A stretch of 64,000 nt of DNA from assembly GCA_964542915.1 (NCBI GenBank), contig CAZIVP010000008.1:1-64000 (forward strand), read 5' to 3'. This document shows, one piece after another, positions 44,529 through 55,400 of the stretch; positions within the stretch are counted from its first letter, which is position 1, and every line of letters starts with the position of its first letter. The DNA comes from CAZIVP01 sp964542915. Lineage in GTDB: Bacteria; Calditrichota; Calditrichia; Calditrichales; Calditrichaceae. A model generated the notes under the pieces. It was not told where the DNA came from. It searched no databases and worked only from the letters and a program-made list of their open reading frames with translations. A program made the translations under genes and the position numbers.

Positions 44529-45890
44529 TTGAAATCCCCTATCCAAAAAGTCGACAACTTTATTTCCAAACATCAGCTCCTTCAAAGTCGGGATACGGTC
44601 TGGATTGCGTTATCCGGCGGTATGGATTCCATGGTTCTGTTGGATATCCTCTCGTGCTTACAACCAAAACACGGTTATTTGTTAAAAGCAATCCATATAA
44701 ATCACGGCGTACGCGATCATGAATCGGATCGGGATGAAGATTTTGTTAAGAAACATTGCCGTGAACGCGGTTTCGAACTGATAACGCATGGCATCGAAGG
44801 TTTATCGGCAGGGAGCAGTGAAGATCAACTCCGGAAAGCACGTTATGCAGCATTCGATAACCTTGTTGAGGATGCTCCACGGCATAAAATTGCACTTGGA
44901 CACCATTTCAACGATCAACTGGAAACTTTTCTGATGCGTCTGGCCACAGGGGCCTCGTTGCGGGGTCTCGCAGGCATGCCTTACAGACGCGGCAAGTATA
45001 TTCGGCCCTTATTGGTGCTGACGCGTCGGGAGATCCGTCGCTATGTAGATGAACGCAACCTCCCATGGATCGAAGATCGAACCAATAGAAATATTGATAA
45101 ATTACGCAATTATTTGCGCTGGAACGTCATTCCCTCCCTTGAAGAAGCATTTGGTCCCCGTTTTTATAAAGGCTTTCAAAAATCATTGGGTGAAATCGGA
45201 CAAAGCAGTGAACTGATGCAAACCTACGCTGCCGATTTATTCAATCGTCTGGTGCGTCGGAAGGATCATGGATTATATCTCAATACCGGCGATTTCAATC
45301 AATTGTTACCGATGGAACAACATTTGCTTATCGAATATTGTATTTCTTTTTTTTATCCGTTAAATTATACATTTTCAAAAAAACAGGTGAATGCCGTCAT
45401 TCATTTCATTCAGGAAGCTGAGACGGGTTCGAAATTCGAGTATAAAGAGATTACTCTGAGAAAACAAAGAAATGAACTCGTCTGGAAACCCGAATTTCCT
45501 TTGGATCACCTGCGGGCAAAGGAACTTTATCCGGAAACATACATTCCTACCCTGGGAAATATAATTTCCGTACATAAAGTTGCGTATGAGCAAATTCGGT
45601 ATGAACGAAGTCCCAATGTAGAATTTATTTGCGGCGATCACTTGAGCTGGCCGCTAAAGATACGAACATGGCAGGAAGGCGATTATTTTTACCCCGTTGG
45701 GATGGGCGGTAAACAAAAACTCAGCGATTTTTTTATTAATCAAAAAATTGAGCTGGAGGATAAGATACAAATTCCTTTAGTGTTAAATGGAAACGATATA
45801 GTTTGGGTGGTCGGTCACCGTCTCGATGAGCGTTATAAAATTACAGAAGCATGTTCAATGTATTATAAACTTGAATATAGGAAAGAGTGA
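44529..45890 (+). CDS. tilS: tRNA(Ile)-lysidine synthetase
   Basis: Converts C34 of tRNA-Ile2 (CAU) to lysidine. The PP-loop ATPase motif SGGMDSMVLLD is at 29-39; HINHGVRDHESDRDE, ALGHHFNDQLETFLMRL and PLLVLTRREIRRYV match the catalytic domain. The C-terminal substrate-binding domain ends in WVVGHRLDERYKIT. The start is TTG with no clear ribosome binding site and no earlier in-frame ATG. It lies directly after a CAU tRNA gene, an attractive neighbour. The hpt gene overlaps or abuts its stop. Confidence 0.93.
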   Translation: MKSPIQKVDNFISKHQLLQSRDTVWIALSGGMDSMVLLDILSCLQPKHGYLLKAIHINHGVRDHESDRDEDFVKKHCRERGFELITHGIEGLSAGSSEDQLRKARYAAFDNLVEDAPRHKIALGHHFNDQLETFLMRLATGASLRGLAGMPYRRGKYIRPLLVLTRREIRRYVDERNLPWIEDRTNRNIDKLRNYLRWNVIPSLEEAFGPRFYKGFQKSLGEIGQSSELMQTYAADLFNRLVRRKDHGLYLNTGDFNQLLPMEQHLLIEYCISFFYPLNYTFSKKQVNAVIHFIQEAETGSKFEYKEITLRKQRNELVWKPEFPLDHLRAKELYPETYIPTLGNIISVHKVAYEQIRYERSPNVEFICGDHLSWPLKIRTWQEGDYFYPVGMGGKQKLSDFFINQKIELEDKIQIPLVLNGNDIVWVVGHRLDERYKITEACSMYYKLEYRKE

Positions 45891-45898
45891 AAGGTTTA

Positions 45899-46453
45899 AT
45901 GACGATGATGGAGGATTTTAACCAGAAATCCCTTTTGCCGGAAAATTACCATTTAATGATATCGCGCAAAGAGATACAGAAACGCCTGCGAGAAATGGCT
46001 GTTGAAATTGAAAAGGATTTTAATGGCCAAAAACCTATTTTGATCGGCGTGCTCAATGGTGCCTTCATCTTACTGGCGGATATCATACGTTATTTAAACA
46101 TTGATCTGGAAATTGATTTTATCCGCATTTCCAGTTACGGGGATGAACGCGAATCTTCCGGCCATATAAAAGTGCTGAAGCCACTGAGTGCGGATATCAA
46201 GGATCGCGCTGTTATTGTGGTTGAAGATATTGTGGATTCGGGCTTCTCGGTGGAATTTCTCAGAAATATGTTACAGGCCTTTGGTCCCAGGACGCTCAAA
46301 TTTTTAACGCTTCTGCAAAAATTAGAAAAGAAACAAGTGGATATTGACATCGATTATGTTGGCTTCAATATTGACGATAAATTCGTTGTTGGTTATGGGT
46401 TGGACGATCAACAGATAAAGCGGAATTTAATGGATATCTATGCGATTGCATAG
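45899..46453 (+). CDS. hpt: Hypoxanthine phosphoribosyltransferase
   Basis: Salvages hypoxanthine and guanine to IMP and GMP. The PRPP-binding loop VVEDIVDSG and the base-binding FVVGYGLD region are intact; length about 185 residues. The ATG at 45899 has AAAGG four bases upstream; a GTG at 45887 overlapping the tilS stop by 4 bases is the alternative. TilS-hpt-ftsH is a common gene order in many bacteria. Confidence 0.95.
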   Translation: MTMMEDFNQKSLLPENYHLMISRKEIQKRLREMAVEIEKDFNGQKPILIGVLNGAFILLADIIRYLNIDLEIDFIRISSYGDERESSGHIKVLKPLSADIKDRAVIVVEDIVDSGFSVEFLRNMLQAFGPRTLKFLTLLQKLEKKQVDIDIDYVGFNIDDKFVVGYGLDDQQIKRNLMDIYAIA

Positions 46454-46474
46454 TAAACATTCGAGGGAAACATA

Positions 46475-48634
46475 ATGCATTTAAATTTTCGGGATAATAA
46501 TAAAGGGAATGAGGATAAAAAGAACAATAAATTCCCTCCCAATCGTAAGAATAAAAATTCCAATGATGAATTTCAGTGGAAAAAAGCTTCGAAAACCGGT
46601 CTGATCTGGATCGTGATCTTAATCGCTGCAATTTCATTCAGTACTCTGTGGCCCGATAATCGCCCCGATGAAGTCGAGATCGACTATTCCGTTTACAAAC
46701 GGCTGCTGAAAGAAGAGAAAATCGCCAGCGGTAAAGTGGAGCTCGAAGATAATATTTTCCACGGAGAATTAAAAAGCGAAGAGACCTTCCAGGGCAAGAA
46801 AGTGGCTCAACGGAGCCGATATTTTCGCACCATTTTGCCTTATTTAGATAATACCGTTGTGGACAAATGGGAAACACATGGCGTCACTGTCCGTTTTGTA
46901 GAGCCTTCCAGCGAGTGGACGATCATGATGGTACAAATGCTGCCCTGGATATTGATTATTATGGCCTGGATATTTATCGCACGCCGTATGCAGGGAGGAG
47001 GCGGCGGCTCGCGCGGGATATTCAGTTTTGGTAAAAGCAAAGCCAAAATGCTGACCGAAGATAAGGTAAAGGTTACGTTCCGTAACGTAGCCGGCGCCGA
47101 CGAGGCCAAAGAAGAACTTGAGGAGATCATCGAATTTCTTAAGGATCCCAATAAGTTTACCAAACTGGGCGGCAAAATTCCAAAAGGCGCGCTGATGTTG
47201 GGGCCGCCTGGAACGGGCAAAACATTGCTGGCCAAAGCCGTGGCCGGAGAGGCGGGGGTTCCCTTTTTTAGCATGAGTGGCGCCGATTTTGTGGAAATGT
47301 TTGTCGGCGTAGGCGCCAGCCGCGTGCGCGATCTTTTCGAGGTAGGACGCAAAAACGCGCCCTGCATTATTTTTATTGACGAAATCGATGCGGTTGGTCG
47401 ATCCCGCGGCGCCGGCCTGGGAGGCGGGCACGATGAACGGGAGCAAACGCTCAACCAACTACTTGTCGAGATGGATGGATTTGATACCAAAGAAGGCGTC
47501 ATTCTGATTGCCGCCACAAATCGTCCCGACGTATTAGATCCGGCGCTACTGCGACCGGGGCGATTTGATCGTCAAATTGTCGTGGATCGTCCCGATGTAC
47601 GGGGACGTACCGGTATTTTAAAAGTACACAGCCGAAACGTACCCCTCGATGAATCGGTGAACCTGGAGGCGGTCGCCAAAGGAACGCCGGGTTTATCCGG
47701 GGCAGATTTAGCCAACCTCGTAAACGAAGCGGCTCTGCTTGCCGCCCGGCGGGATCGAACAAAGGTGAGCATGGTCGATTTTGAAGAAGCCAAAGATAAA
47801 ATCATGATGGGCATGGAACGCAAATCGATGTTGATTTCCGAAGATGAGAAGAAAACCACCGCCTATCACGAATCCGGCCACGTTATGGTCGCCAGGCTCA
47901 TTCCTGGAACCGATCCGGTGCACAAAGTGACCATTATTCCGCGTGGACGGGCGCTTGGCGTTACGTCATATTTACCTATCGATGAAAAACATAACTACTC
48001 AAGAGATTATCTGGAGGCCATGCTGGCCCAATTACTTGGCGGGCGCGCCGCGGAAAAGGTCGTTTTTAATCAGTTTACGACGGGCGCCGGAAACGACATC
48101 GAACGTGCAACCGATATTGCCCGCAAAATGGTATGTGAGTGGGGAATGAGCGACAACCTCGGTCCCATCGCCTACGGAAAAAAGGATCAGGAGATTTTTT
48201 TAGGACGTGAAATTGCACAACACCGCGATTACAGTGAGAAAATGGCGCAGGAAATTGATAACGAAGTGCGACGCATTGTAACCGGCGCCCAGGAAAGGGC
48301 TGAAAAGTTACTGAATGATCATATCGAAACCCTCCATAAGTTGGCCTCAACGCTCCTCAAATACGAGATCCTGGACGGCGAACAAATTGATAAGATCATG
48401 CGAGGCGAAGAGATCGAAGGGTTGGCCTTTACGGTGTCTAAAACGCAGGATGACGGCGCCGATAACGACGCATCGGATACAGAACCAGAAGCCGGTGGCC
48501 GTGAGGATGAAGCCGCGGGCAATCCGGGAGCCGGCAACGGCGAAAGGGGACAAGAACCGCAGCGTCCGGAAGGCGATCAAAACAAGCAGAACGATGAAGA
48601 AAACATGAACGACGACAATACATCGGTCAAATAG
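46475..48634 (+). CDS. ftsH: ATP-dependent zinc metalloprotease FtsH
   Basis: A membrane-bound AAA+ protease of 719 residues that degrades misfolded and regulatory proteins. Two helices flank a periplasmic loop (about 42-62 and 150-167); Walker A GPPGTGKT, Walker B IIFIDEIDAVG and the zinc site HESGH are all present. The last 60 or so residues are a low-complexity acidic/Asn/Gln-rich tail (EEENMNDDN type), longer than usual and without domain features. AGGGAA precedes the ATG. It follows hpt by 21 bases. Confidence 0.97.
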   Translation: MHLNFRDNNKGNEDKKNNKFPPNRKNKNSNDEFQWKKASKTGLIWIVILIAAISFSTLWPDNRPDEVEIDYSVYKRLLKEEKIASGKVELEDNIFHGELKSEETFQGKKVAQRSRYFRTILPYLDNTVVDKWETHGVTVRFVEPSSEWTIMMVQMLPWILIIMAWIFIARRMQGGGGGSRGIFSFGKSKAKMLTEDKVKVTFRNVAGADEAKEELEEIIEFLKDPNKFTKLGGKIPKGALMLGPPGTGKTLLAKAVAGEAGVPFFSMSGADFVEMFVGVGASRVRDLFEVGRKNAPCIIFIDEIDAVGRSRGAGLGGGHDEREQTLNQLLVEMDGFDTKEGVILIAATNRPDVLDPALLRPGRFDRQIVVDRPDVRGRTGILKVHSRNVPLDESVNLEAVAKGTPGLSGADLANLVNEAALLAARRDRTKVSMVDFEEAKDKIMMGMERKSMLISEDEKKTTAYHESGHVMVARLIPGTDPVHKVTIIPRGRALGVTSYLPIDEKHNYSRDYLEAMLAQLLGGRAAEKVVFNQFTTGAGNDIERATDIARKMVCEWGMSDNLGPIAYGKKDQEIFLGREIAQHRDYSEKMAQEIDNEVRRIVTGAQERAEKLLNDHIETLHKLASTLLKYEILDGEQIDKIMRGEEIEGLAFTVSKTQDDGADNDASDTEPEAGGREDEAAGNPGAGNGERGQEPQRPEGDQNKQNDEENMNDDNTSVK

Positions 48635-48796
48635 ATAAACGGGTGTAACGGTCAACCTGGTGTTAAATAAAAATGCCTGCATCGGATGTGTTCGGTTTGT
48701 TCTTTTTTGATTACAATTGAATATTAATATCAATTGTACTACATTTTTATATAAATAAAACAAAACGGCCAAACTGCTTATCGTAACGAGGCCAAT

Positions 48797-50362
48797 ATGT
48801 CTGCCTTTATTGAATTTCTTTCGGGGCAGGTTCCGGGTGGTTTTTTACTACTTCTCTTTTTACTGGTTGCCCTGCATTTAGCGTTACTCTTTTTTAAATC
48901 ATCCGGTTTGATTGACGGTAAACATATGGCGCGTTTGAGTCTGCGGATTTCGTTGCTGTTAATCGCACTTTATGGTGCCTTCTGGATAACCCTACAACCG
49001 CCGCAGCCGCCCAAGCGCGTTATCGTTTTGCCCACGCGCACGGAAGAAAACGGATTTCGCCTGGAAGGACGCTCCTTTCAACTGGCTCAGTTGGTACAAA
49101 TGCAGGACGGTAAACAGCCGAAATCCGAGTTTATCGTCCACCATTGGCAATGGCTATTGGAGACAATCGGCGGCGATTCTGCCGGTCAATATGATCTATG
49201 GAAATCCATCGCCCTCAAATTACAGCCGCGTTACATTGTTGAATCCCGATGGCAGCGGACAGGGCTGCAACTTGTAATCTATGATCTGAAAGAGGATAAT
49301 GAAGCGACCTATGAAATTGCGGAGATCTCAAAACCCAGAACGGTATTACAGCCCATCCATGAAACGCTCGGTTTATTTAAAGATTTGAACGAAGCATCCC
49401 AAATGCCGGCGAATAAAGAGCTAAAGGCGCGGTTGGCTTATCGTTTAGGTCACTACAAACGGGTTAAACAATTTGTAGAGGGCGTTACAGATCCTTATGC
49501 GGAAATATTGCGCGCCGCTGTGTTAATGGAAAAGGGCCTGCGTGAGAAGATCGACCGCGAGAGAGCCGCTTACACGGGATATAACAATACGTATTTTAAT
49601 CAGGCAAAAAACATCCTGCACCCCATCATACAGCGTCGGGAAGACACGGCAGAATTGCACTATATTTTGGGGCGTATTGCAATCCGTGAAGGAGATTATA
49701 ACCGCGCTGAATTATTGCTGAAACGCGCCCTGGTAGGAGATGAACATAATGCCCGCGTATTTTATGCATTAAGCCTTTTATTACCGGAGCGATTGAAGGA
49801 TTTTGGCTTTAAAAGCCGGGTAGAGGTATTACAAAAAGCGGTTGATATCGATCCGGGTTTTACAAATGCCGTTTACCGCTTGGCGGACGAATTATACAAC
49901 AGCGGTACAGGTACGCCGCAGGGGCTGGGTACGCAAAGGGCGCTTAACGTATTGGAAGCGTATTTAAAAATCCGCCACCGAGATCCGGAAATTCTGAGCC
50001 TGGCGGGTTCTATATATTTGAAAACTTCTCAGTTCAAAAAAGCCCGGAGAGTGTTTGAAAATCTGAATATGCGCTTTCCGGATGATCCCAATGGCTATTA
50101 TAATTTGGGCGTTGTGCATTTTAATCTAAATCAATACGAACGCGCCGTTGAACTATTTAAGAAAGCCATTGAGACCGGCGATCATGCCGATAGTTACCTG
50201 TATCTGGGCTATATTTACCGACAGATGGGCAAGCCCGATAGCGCCTTAAGCTACTTCCGGGAACGGGTAAAGCGAAAAAGCGGCGGCGATGACAGGTATG
50301 CCAAGGAAGCGATGCTTGGAATACGTAAAATACTGGCTGAAAAATCTGAGGCTTCGCAATGA
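48797..50362 (+). CDS. TPR-repeat protein with two N-terminal membrane helices
   Basis: A 521-residue protein. Two hydrophobic helices (about 13-34 and 48-68) anchor it at the inner membrane, followed by a soluble domain and at least six tetratricopeptide repeats (for example ELHYILGRIAIREGDYNRAELLLKRAL and YYNLGVVHFNLNQYERAVELFKKAI). Such proteins mediate protein-protein contacts. Function unknown. The 3' end overlaps the folP start by 4 bases (ATGA), implying a transcriptional unit TPR-folP. Confidence 0.8.
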   Translation: MSAFIEFLSGQVPGGFLLLLFLLVALHLALLFFKSSGLIDGKHMARLSLRISLLLIALYGAFWITLQPPQPPKRVIVLPTRTEENGFRLEGRSFQLAQLVQMQDGKQPKSEFIVHHWQWLLETIGGDSAGQYDLWKSIALKLQPRYIVESRWQRTGLQLVIYDLKEDNEATYEIAEISKPRTVLQPIHETLGLFKDLNEASQMPANKELKARLAYRLGHYKRVKQFVEGVTDPYAEILRAAVLMEKGLREKIDRERAAYTGYNNTYFNQAKNILHPIIQRREDTAELHYILGRIAIREGDYNRAELLLKRALVGDEHNARVFYALSLLLPERLKDFGFKSRVEVLQKAVDIDPGFTNAVYRLADELYNSGTGTPQGLGTQRALNVLEAYLKIRHRDPEILSLAGSIYLKTSQFKKARRVFENLNMRFPDDPNGYYNLGVVHFNLNQYERAVELFKKAIETGDHADSYLYLGYIYRQMGKPDSALSYFRERVKRKSGGDDRYAKEAMLGIRKILAEKSEASQ

Positions 50363-51516
50363 AAATTCGCCCCATTTATCTTTCAACGATGAAACGCATT
50401 ATGGAGTTAAACCATTGTCTTGATCAAAGTCTGGACCATGCTTATTTGAATCGATTCGTATTCGAATTAAGTTATACCGATAATGCAGCTCAATTAAGGC
50501 GTAATCTTCATAATTGGTGTAACGCCCATCCCGGCACTATAAACATCTTTGAAAGCCGCAATGAAGAGCGCGATTATCTTGAAATCCATCCTTCGTGTGA
50601 TGTTCAGAGTTTGCAAACTTTAAGCGACTCCGATGCGTGGAAACGATTTGTAAAACAACTTAATAAAAAATACCGATCTTCATTAAAACCCGTTTGGGCG
50701 CTTGGCGACCGCGAGCTTAATTTTAACGATAGTCCGCTTTTAATGGGCATTTTAAATGTAACGCCGGATTCCTTTTCCGACGGCGGCCAATTTCTAAATA
50801 CCAATAAGGCGGTCGATCATGCCCTGAAAATGGTTGAAGAAGGGGCCGAAATTATTGACATAGGCGGGGAATCGACCCGGCCGGGCGCCGAAAAAATAAC
50901 CGTCGAAGAAGAGCTCGAACGCGTGATACCCGTCATTGGAGAACTGCGGGAGCAAAGCCGTATATTTATATCGATTGATACTTATAAAGCGAGGGTAGCA
51001 TCTCAGGCAATAAAAGAGGGCGCCGACATCGTTAATGACATTAGCGGCGGGCGGTTTGATTCCGGCATGATATCCGTAATCGAACAACACCGCTGTCCCT
51101 TCATTGCGATGCATATTAAAGGAACGCCTAAAAATATGCAAAAAGAACCTCATTATGAGGATGTGGTCTTTGAGATATACCAGTATTTTGAAGAGCGAAT
51201 TGAGGCATTGTGGGATGCTTGCGACGGCCGGATTATTTTGGATCCGGGCATAGGATTCGGAAAGCGGTTCGAAGATAATTTAAAACTTCTGCGCGATTTG
51301 CAGGATTTTACCCTGCTGGGGCAGCCTTTACTGGTTGGTACCTCGCGAAAATCATTCATCGGCCAGATTTTGCAGAATGAGGTTGATGAACGGTTGTGCG
51401 GGAGTTTGGGTACCTTTGCATGGTCGGTATTGCACGGGGCGGATCTTATCCGCGTACACGATGTCCGGGCGGCGCGGGATGCAATTTCAATGGTAAATGC
51501 CATAAAAAATGTATAA
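50359..51516 (+). CDS. folP: Dihydropteroate synthase with an N-terminal extension
   Basis: Condenses p-aminobenzoate with the pterin pyrophosphate in folate synthesis. The 385-residue protein has MGILNVTPDSFSDGG at 129-143, then IDIGGESTRPGA and SIDTYKARVA and RIILDPGIGFGKRF, the pterin-binding motifs. Residues 1-115 are an extension before the barrel, beyond the usual 270-280-residue length, of unknown role. It overlaps the TPR gene and is followed by cdaA after 68 bases, a pairing common in FCB bacteria. Confidence 0.94.
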   Translation: MKIRPIYLSTMKRIMELNHCLDQSLDHAYLNRFVFELSYTDNAAQLRRNLHNWCNAHPGTINIFESRNEERDYLEIHPSCDVQSLQTLSDSDAWKRFVKQLNKKYRSSLKPVWALGDRELNFNDSPLLMGILNVTPDSFSDGGQFLNTNKAVDHALKMVEEGAEIIDIGGESTRPGAEKITVEEELERVIPVIGELREQSRIFISIDTYKARVASQAIKEGADIVNDISGGRFDSGMISVIEQHRCPFIAMHIKGTPKNMQKEPHYEDVVFEIYQYFEERIEALWDACDGRIILDPGIGFGKRFEDNLKLLRDLQDFTLLGQPLLVGTSRKSFIGQILQNEVDERLCGSLGTFAWSVLHGADLIRVHDVRAARDAISMVNAIKNV

Positions 51517-51584
51517 ATTCCTGGCAATATTGAAATATTATGCTAAAAAAATGAACATCTTTGCCGATATTAACGGATTAAACC

Positions 51585-52391
51585 ATGCTGTTTAAGATTG
51601 GCTTTTTACCTGTAACGATTATTGATGTTGTTGATATTATTATAGTTACGGCATTGTTCTTTGAATTGTATCAATTTTTAAAGGGCAGCGTTGCGGTCCG
51701 TATGTTCATGGGCTTGCTGGTCATCATATTTATTTCGATTATTGGCGAACTGCTCAGTATGAGCGCATTAACCTGGATTATGTCCAGTTTGAAGACGGTT
51801 TGGGTTTTGGCGTTTGTCATTGTCTTTCAGCCGGAATTGAGACGGCTTTTGATTTATCTCGGCCAAAGCCGTCTGATACGTAAATTTGTAAAGGTAGGCG
51901 AATTCCGGTTTATTGACGACATCGTCGACGCTACCATGGAGCTGTCAAAGAAAAATTTCGGTTCGCTCATCGTTCTGTTAAGAGATATGAATTTAAAGTC
52001 CATTGTCGATACGGGCATCAGTTTGCAAGCGCAGGTTTCAAAACAATTGATCAGCTCTATTTTTAATCCGCGTTCGCCGCTTCATGACGGGGCTCTGGTC
52101 ATTCGGAATGACATTGCCCTGGCGGCTAAAACGGTATTGCCGCTGTCGCAGAATCCGGAACTGGACCCCGCTTTGGGTACGCGACACCGGGCGGCGCTGG
52201 GTTTATCGGAACAGTCCGATGCCTTTGTGATCGTGGTTTCGGAAGAAACGGGCATGATTTCATATGCGGAGAACGGTAAATTAGTGCGCGGCTTGACCGA
52301 ACATCTGTTAAAGAAAAAATTAGACGAACTTTTCTCGGTGAAGCCCGGAGAAAAGCAAAAATGGCGATTTAGTTTTGTTACAAATGAATAA
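51585..52391 (+). CDS. cdaA: Diadenylate cyclase CdaA
   Basis: Makes the second messenger c-di-AMP. Three N-terminal membrane helices (about 1-80) precede the DAC domain with HDGALVI and GTRHRAALGLSEQSDA, the ATP-binding motifs of DisA-N proteins. The 268-residue length is right. In FCB bacteria cdaA often follows folP, as here. No c-di-AMP phosphodiesterase is in the window. Confidence 0.96.
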   Translation: MLFKIGFLPVTIIDVVDIIIVTALFFELYQFLKGSVAVRMFMGLLVIIFISIIGELLSMSALTWIMSSLKTVWVLAFVIVFQPELRRLLIYLGQSRLIRKFVKVGEFRFIDDIVDATMELSKKNFGSLIVLLRDMNLKSIVDTGISLQAQVSKQLISSIFNPRSPLHDGALVIRNDIALAAKTVLPLSQNPELDPALGTRHRAALGLSEQSDAFVIVVSEETGMISYAENGKLVRGLTEHLLKKKLDELFSVKPGEKQKWRFSFVTNE

Positions 52392-52443
52392 ATGGTAAAC
52401 AAGTTAGGTATAAAAAGCATTTTTTATAGCGAAGGGAGACACC

Positions 52444-55400
52444 ATGGCCATTGCTAAGAAATTAAGTTTTTTCTCTGTATGGTTACTATTTTTTCTATTT
52501 TCGACCAGTGCTGTGGCGCAGGATACGTTTACGGCAAATTCAAGTGGCAATTGGACAACAACAAGTACATGGTCAATAACAAGGGATGGTGATAATCCGG
52601 GCTCGAACGACTATCCCGGTGAAAGTTCGGTAAATCAGTCGCCTGATGGTGCGGATATTGTCATAATAAACGGCGGCGTGAATGTGACGCTGGATGCGAC
52701 GCCGGCGGCTTCCATTGCTTCCCTGGATGTGAACGCCGATAGCGGGACCGAATTGGATATGAACGCCAATGCGCTCGATATTTTGGGCGATTTGACGATC
52801 GATGGCGACATTGATGACGGTACGGGCGGAAGCTCGATAACCCTCGATGGCAATTTTACCATTAATTCGGGCGCAACCTTTAATGATACGGGAAATGGCA
52901 TTTCGGTTTCATTTGAAGGAAGTTCGACACAGACCTTGAGTGGAAGTTATGCTCAGTCATCCCTTGAATTTAATGATTTCGACGTCAATTCGAGCGGTAC
53001 GGTCGATAATAATTTAGACACGGATATCATAGTCAGCGGTCAATTATTATTGCAATCGGGTACATTCAATGCCGGTAACGATACCTACACCCTTGGCTAT
53101 AGCGTTCTTAATGGTTATACTTTTGACAAGTCCGGGGGGACTTATAACGCTGAAACATCAACCCTGAATATCGTATCGACTTCGAACATTCGTATGCGGA
53201 TCGATGCCTCTACTTCCTTTTATTCCATTGTGCACGCACCGCCGACAGGATCGCGTACCTTAAACTTTGATGAAACGGCTACGGGTAGCGCAACCTACAC
53301 GATTACGAATTCACTCTCGCTTGAACCAAATTCAGACGGCGTTGGTTTTCTTAACGGAGCCTCCATTGCTTATTCGGGCACGACAACCCTTTCTTATACA
53401 ACGGAAAATGATCTTACAATCGGGAATGAGTGGCCAAGTACAAACTCCCCGACAAATGTAACCGTAAATTCCACAGCTACGTTTAGTCTTGGCTCCTCAC
53501 GCACCGTAAGTGGAACATTCACTCAGAATGGAGGCGGGACCTTCGAGGTTACAAGCGGTACCTTTACAGTAGACGGCACCTTATCCAAGGGATCCGGTAC
53601 TTTCTCGTTAAACGGCGGTTCTCTCTCTTACGGCTCTTCAGCGCTTTTAGAATACACAAGCGGACAAACCGCCGGCGACGAATGGTTGACAACCGTTCCG
53701 AATGTTACCATCCAAAGCGGTACGGTTACCATCCCCACCGACGACGGCGACCGCACGATTTCAAGCGACTTGACCGTTTCCAGCACCCTGACAGCCAACA
53801 ACAATGCACTTAGTGTTGGCAATGCGTTAACGGTGGACGGTACGCTGAATACAACGGACGCCAATGTCGATGTGACCGGTACGACCAGCCTTGGTAATTC
53901 GGCCACAATTTCGATCGGATCGGGCCAATTTACTGCCACGGACGACGTTACATTAGACGCGGGCTCCCAGATCAGTACAAGCAACACGGCATTTATTAAC
54001 GCTAATCTGACGTTAAACGGCAATGCCACGATTGGGCAGGCTACCGCTGGGGAATTGGTGATGAATGGCTCGAACTCATCCGATGTATCTCTGGATGGGT
54101 CCAATGGAGATCTTACCCTGTTTGACTTTAATGTAAATAAGACGGCAGGTGCTACCATACAGGTAACTACGACAACCGGTTCCGACCTTAAATTCAATGA
54201 TAACGGAACACTGCGCGTCCAGCAGGGCATTCTTGTTTTTTCCGCCAATTCGGATATAACCGATACGGGCGGAGGAACTATTAACGATAACAATATAACG
54301 CTACAGGTGGACGCCAATGGCACGTTGCGTACCGGCGGCGCGGATGTTAGCGGATTTGCCACCTATACGCTGGCCGATGGCAGTACGATCGAATTTACCG
54401 GTTCCAGCGGTGAAACAGCTCCTGCTGCGACTTACGGAAATCTGACTGTGGATAACAGTTCATCTTCAGGTGTAACACTGGGCGGCGCGATAACGTTACA
54501 AACCAATTCGACCATAACCGTTGCGGCATCGCGGCGGTTGAATTTAGATAATCAAACCATTACACACGCCGGCGGCGCAAGCGATGCACTGGTGGTCAAC
54601 GCCGGCGCCAATCTTTATACGGATGGAACTGATATAACGGGTTTCAGCAGTTATACCTTCGATGGGACCGTACGGTTCAACGGAAGCAGCGGCAGTGAAA
54701 CCGTACCGTCGGCAACCTATAATAATCTTGTTACAAATAACGCCGATGGGATCACGTTAAGCGGTTCCTCCACTGTAAATGGTACACTTACATTTACGAA
54801 TGGCAAAATCACTTCAAGCTCCGGCAATTTACTGACCTTAGGCGCCTCCGCTACCGCAAATCCAACTTCTTCAAGTTTTGTAGTCGGTCCGGCGGCTCGA
54901 AACACCGACGGTTCAGCAACAACGTTTACTTTTCCGACGGGCGTCAATAACAGCCTGCGCGATGTGAGCATCACCTTTGATTCGGCGCCGACAAGCGGCA
55001 ACACGGTTACAACAACCGCCAATGGAGCGACTTCGGATCCATCTTCTACATTGAACGGCGTTAAATCGGTGGAAGACGACGGTTATTGGACCATCACATC
55101 TTCATTGACGTCGCCTCCAAATTATACGGCGACTTTTACAACCACCAATTTCAGCCCTCAGATCACGTCTTCATCGAACGTTTCGATGGTACGCGGAACG
55201 GATCCTAACTATAATGATGAACTCGGCAGCAACGAATCGAGCGCAACGGATGAAGTTACTGCAACCTTCAGCGGCGGATTCAGTGACTTTGCCGTTGCCA
55301 ATTTAACCGGCACCTTTGTATGGGACGGCGGCGGCGGCGATAATAACTGGAGCACCGCGAATAACTGGGATCAGGACGCCGTACCCGCGAGCGGCGACGT

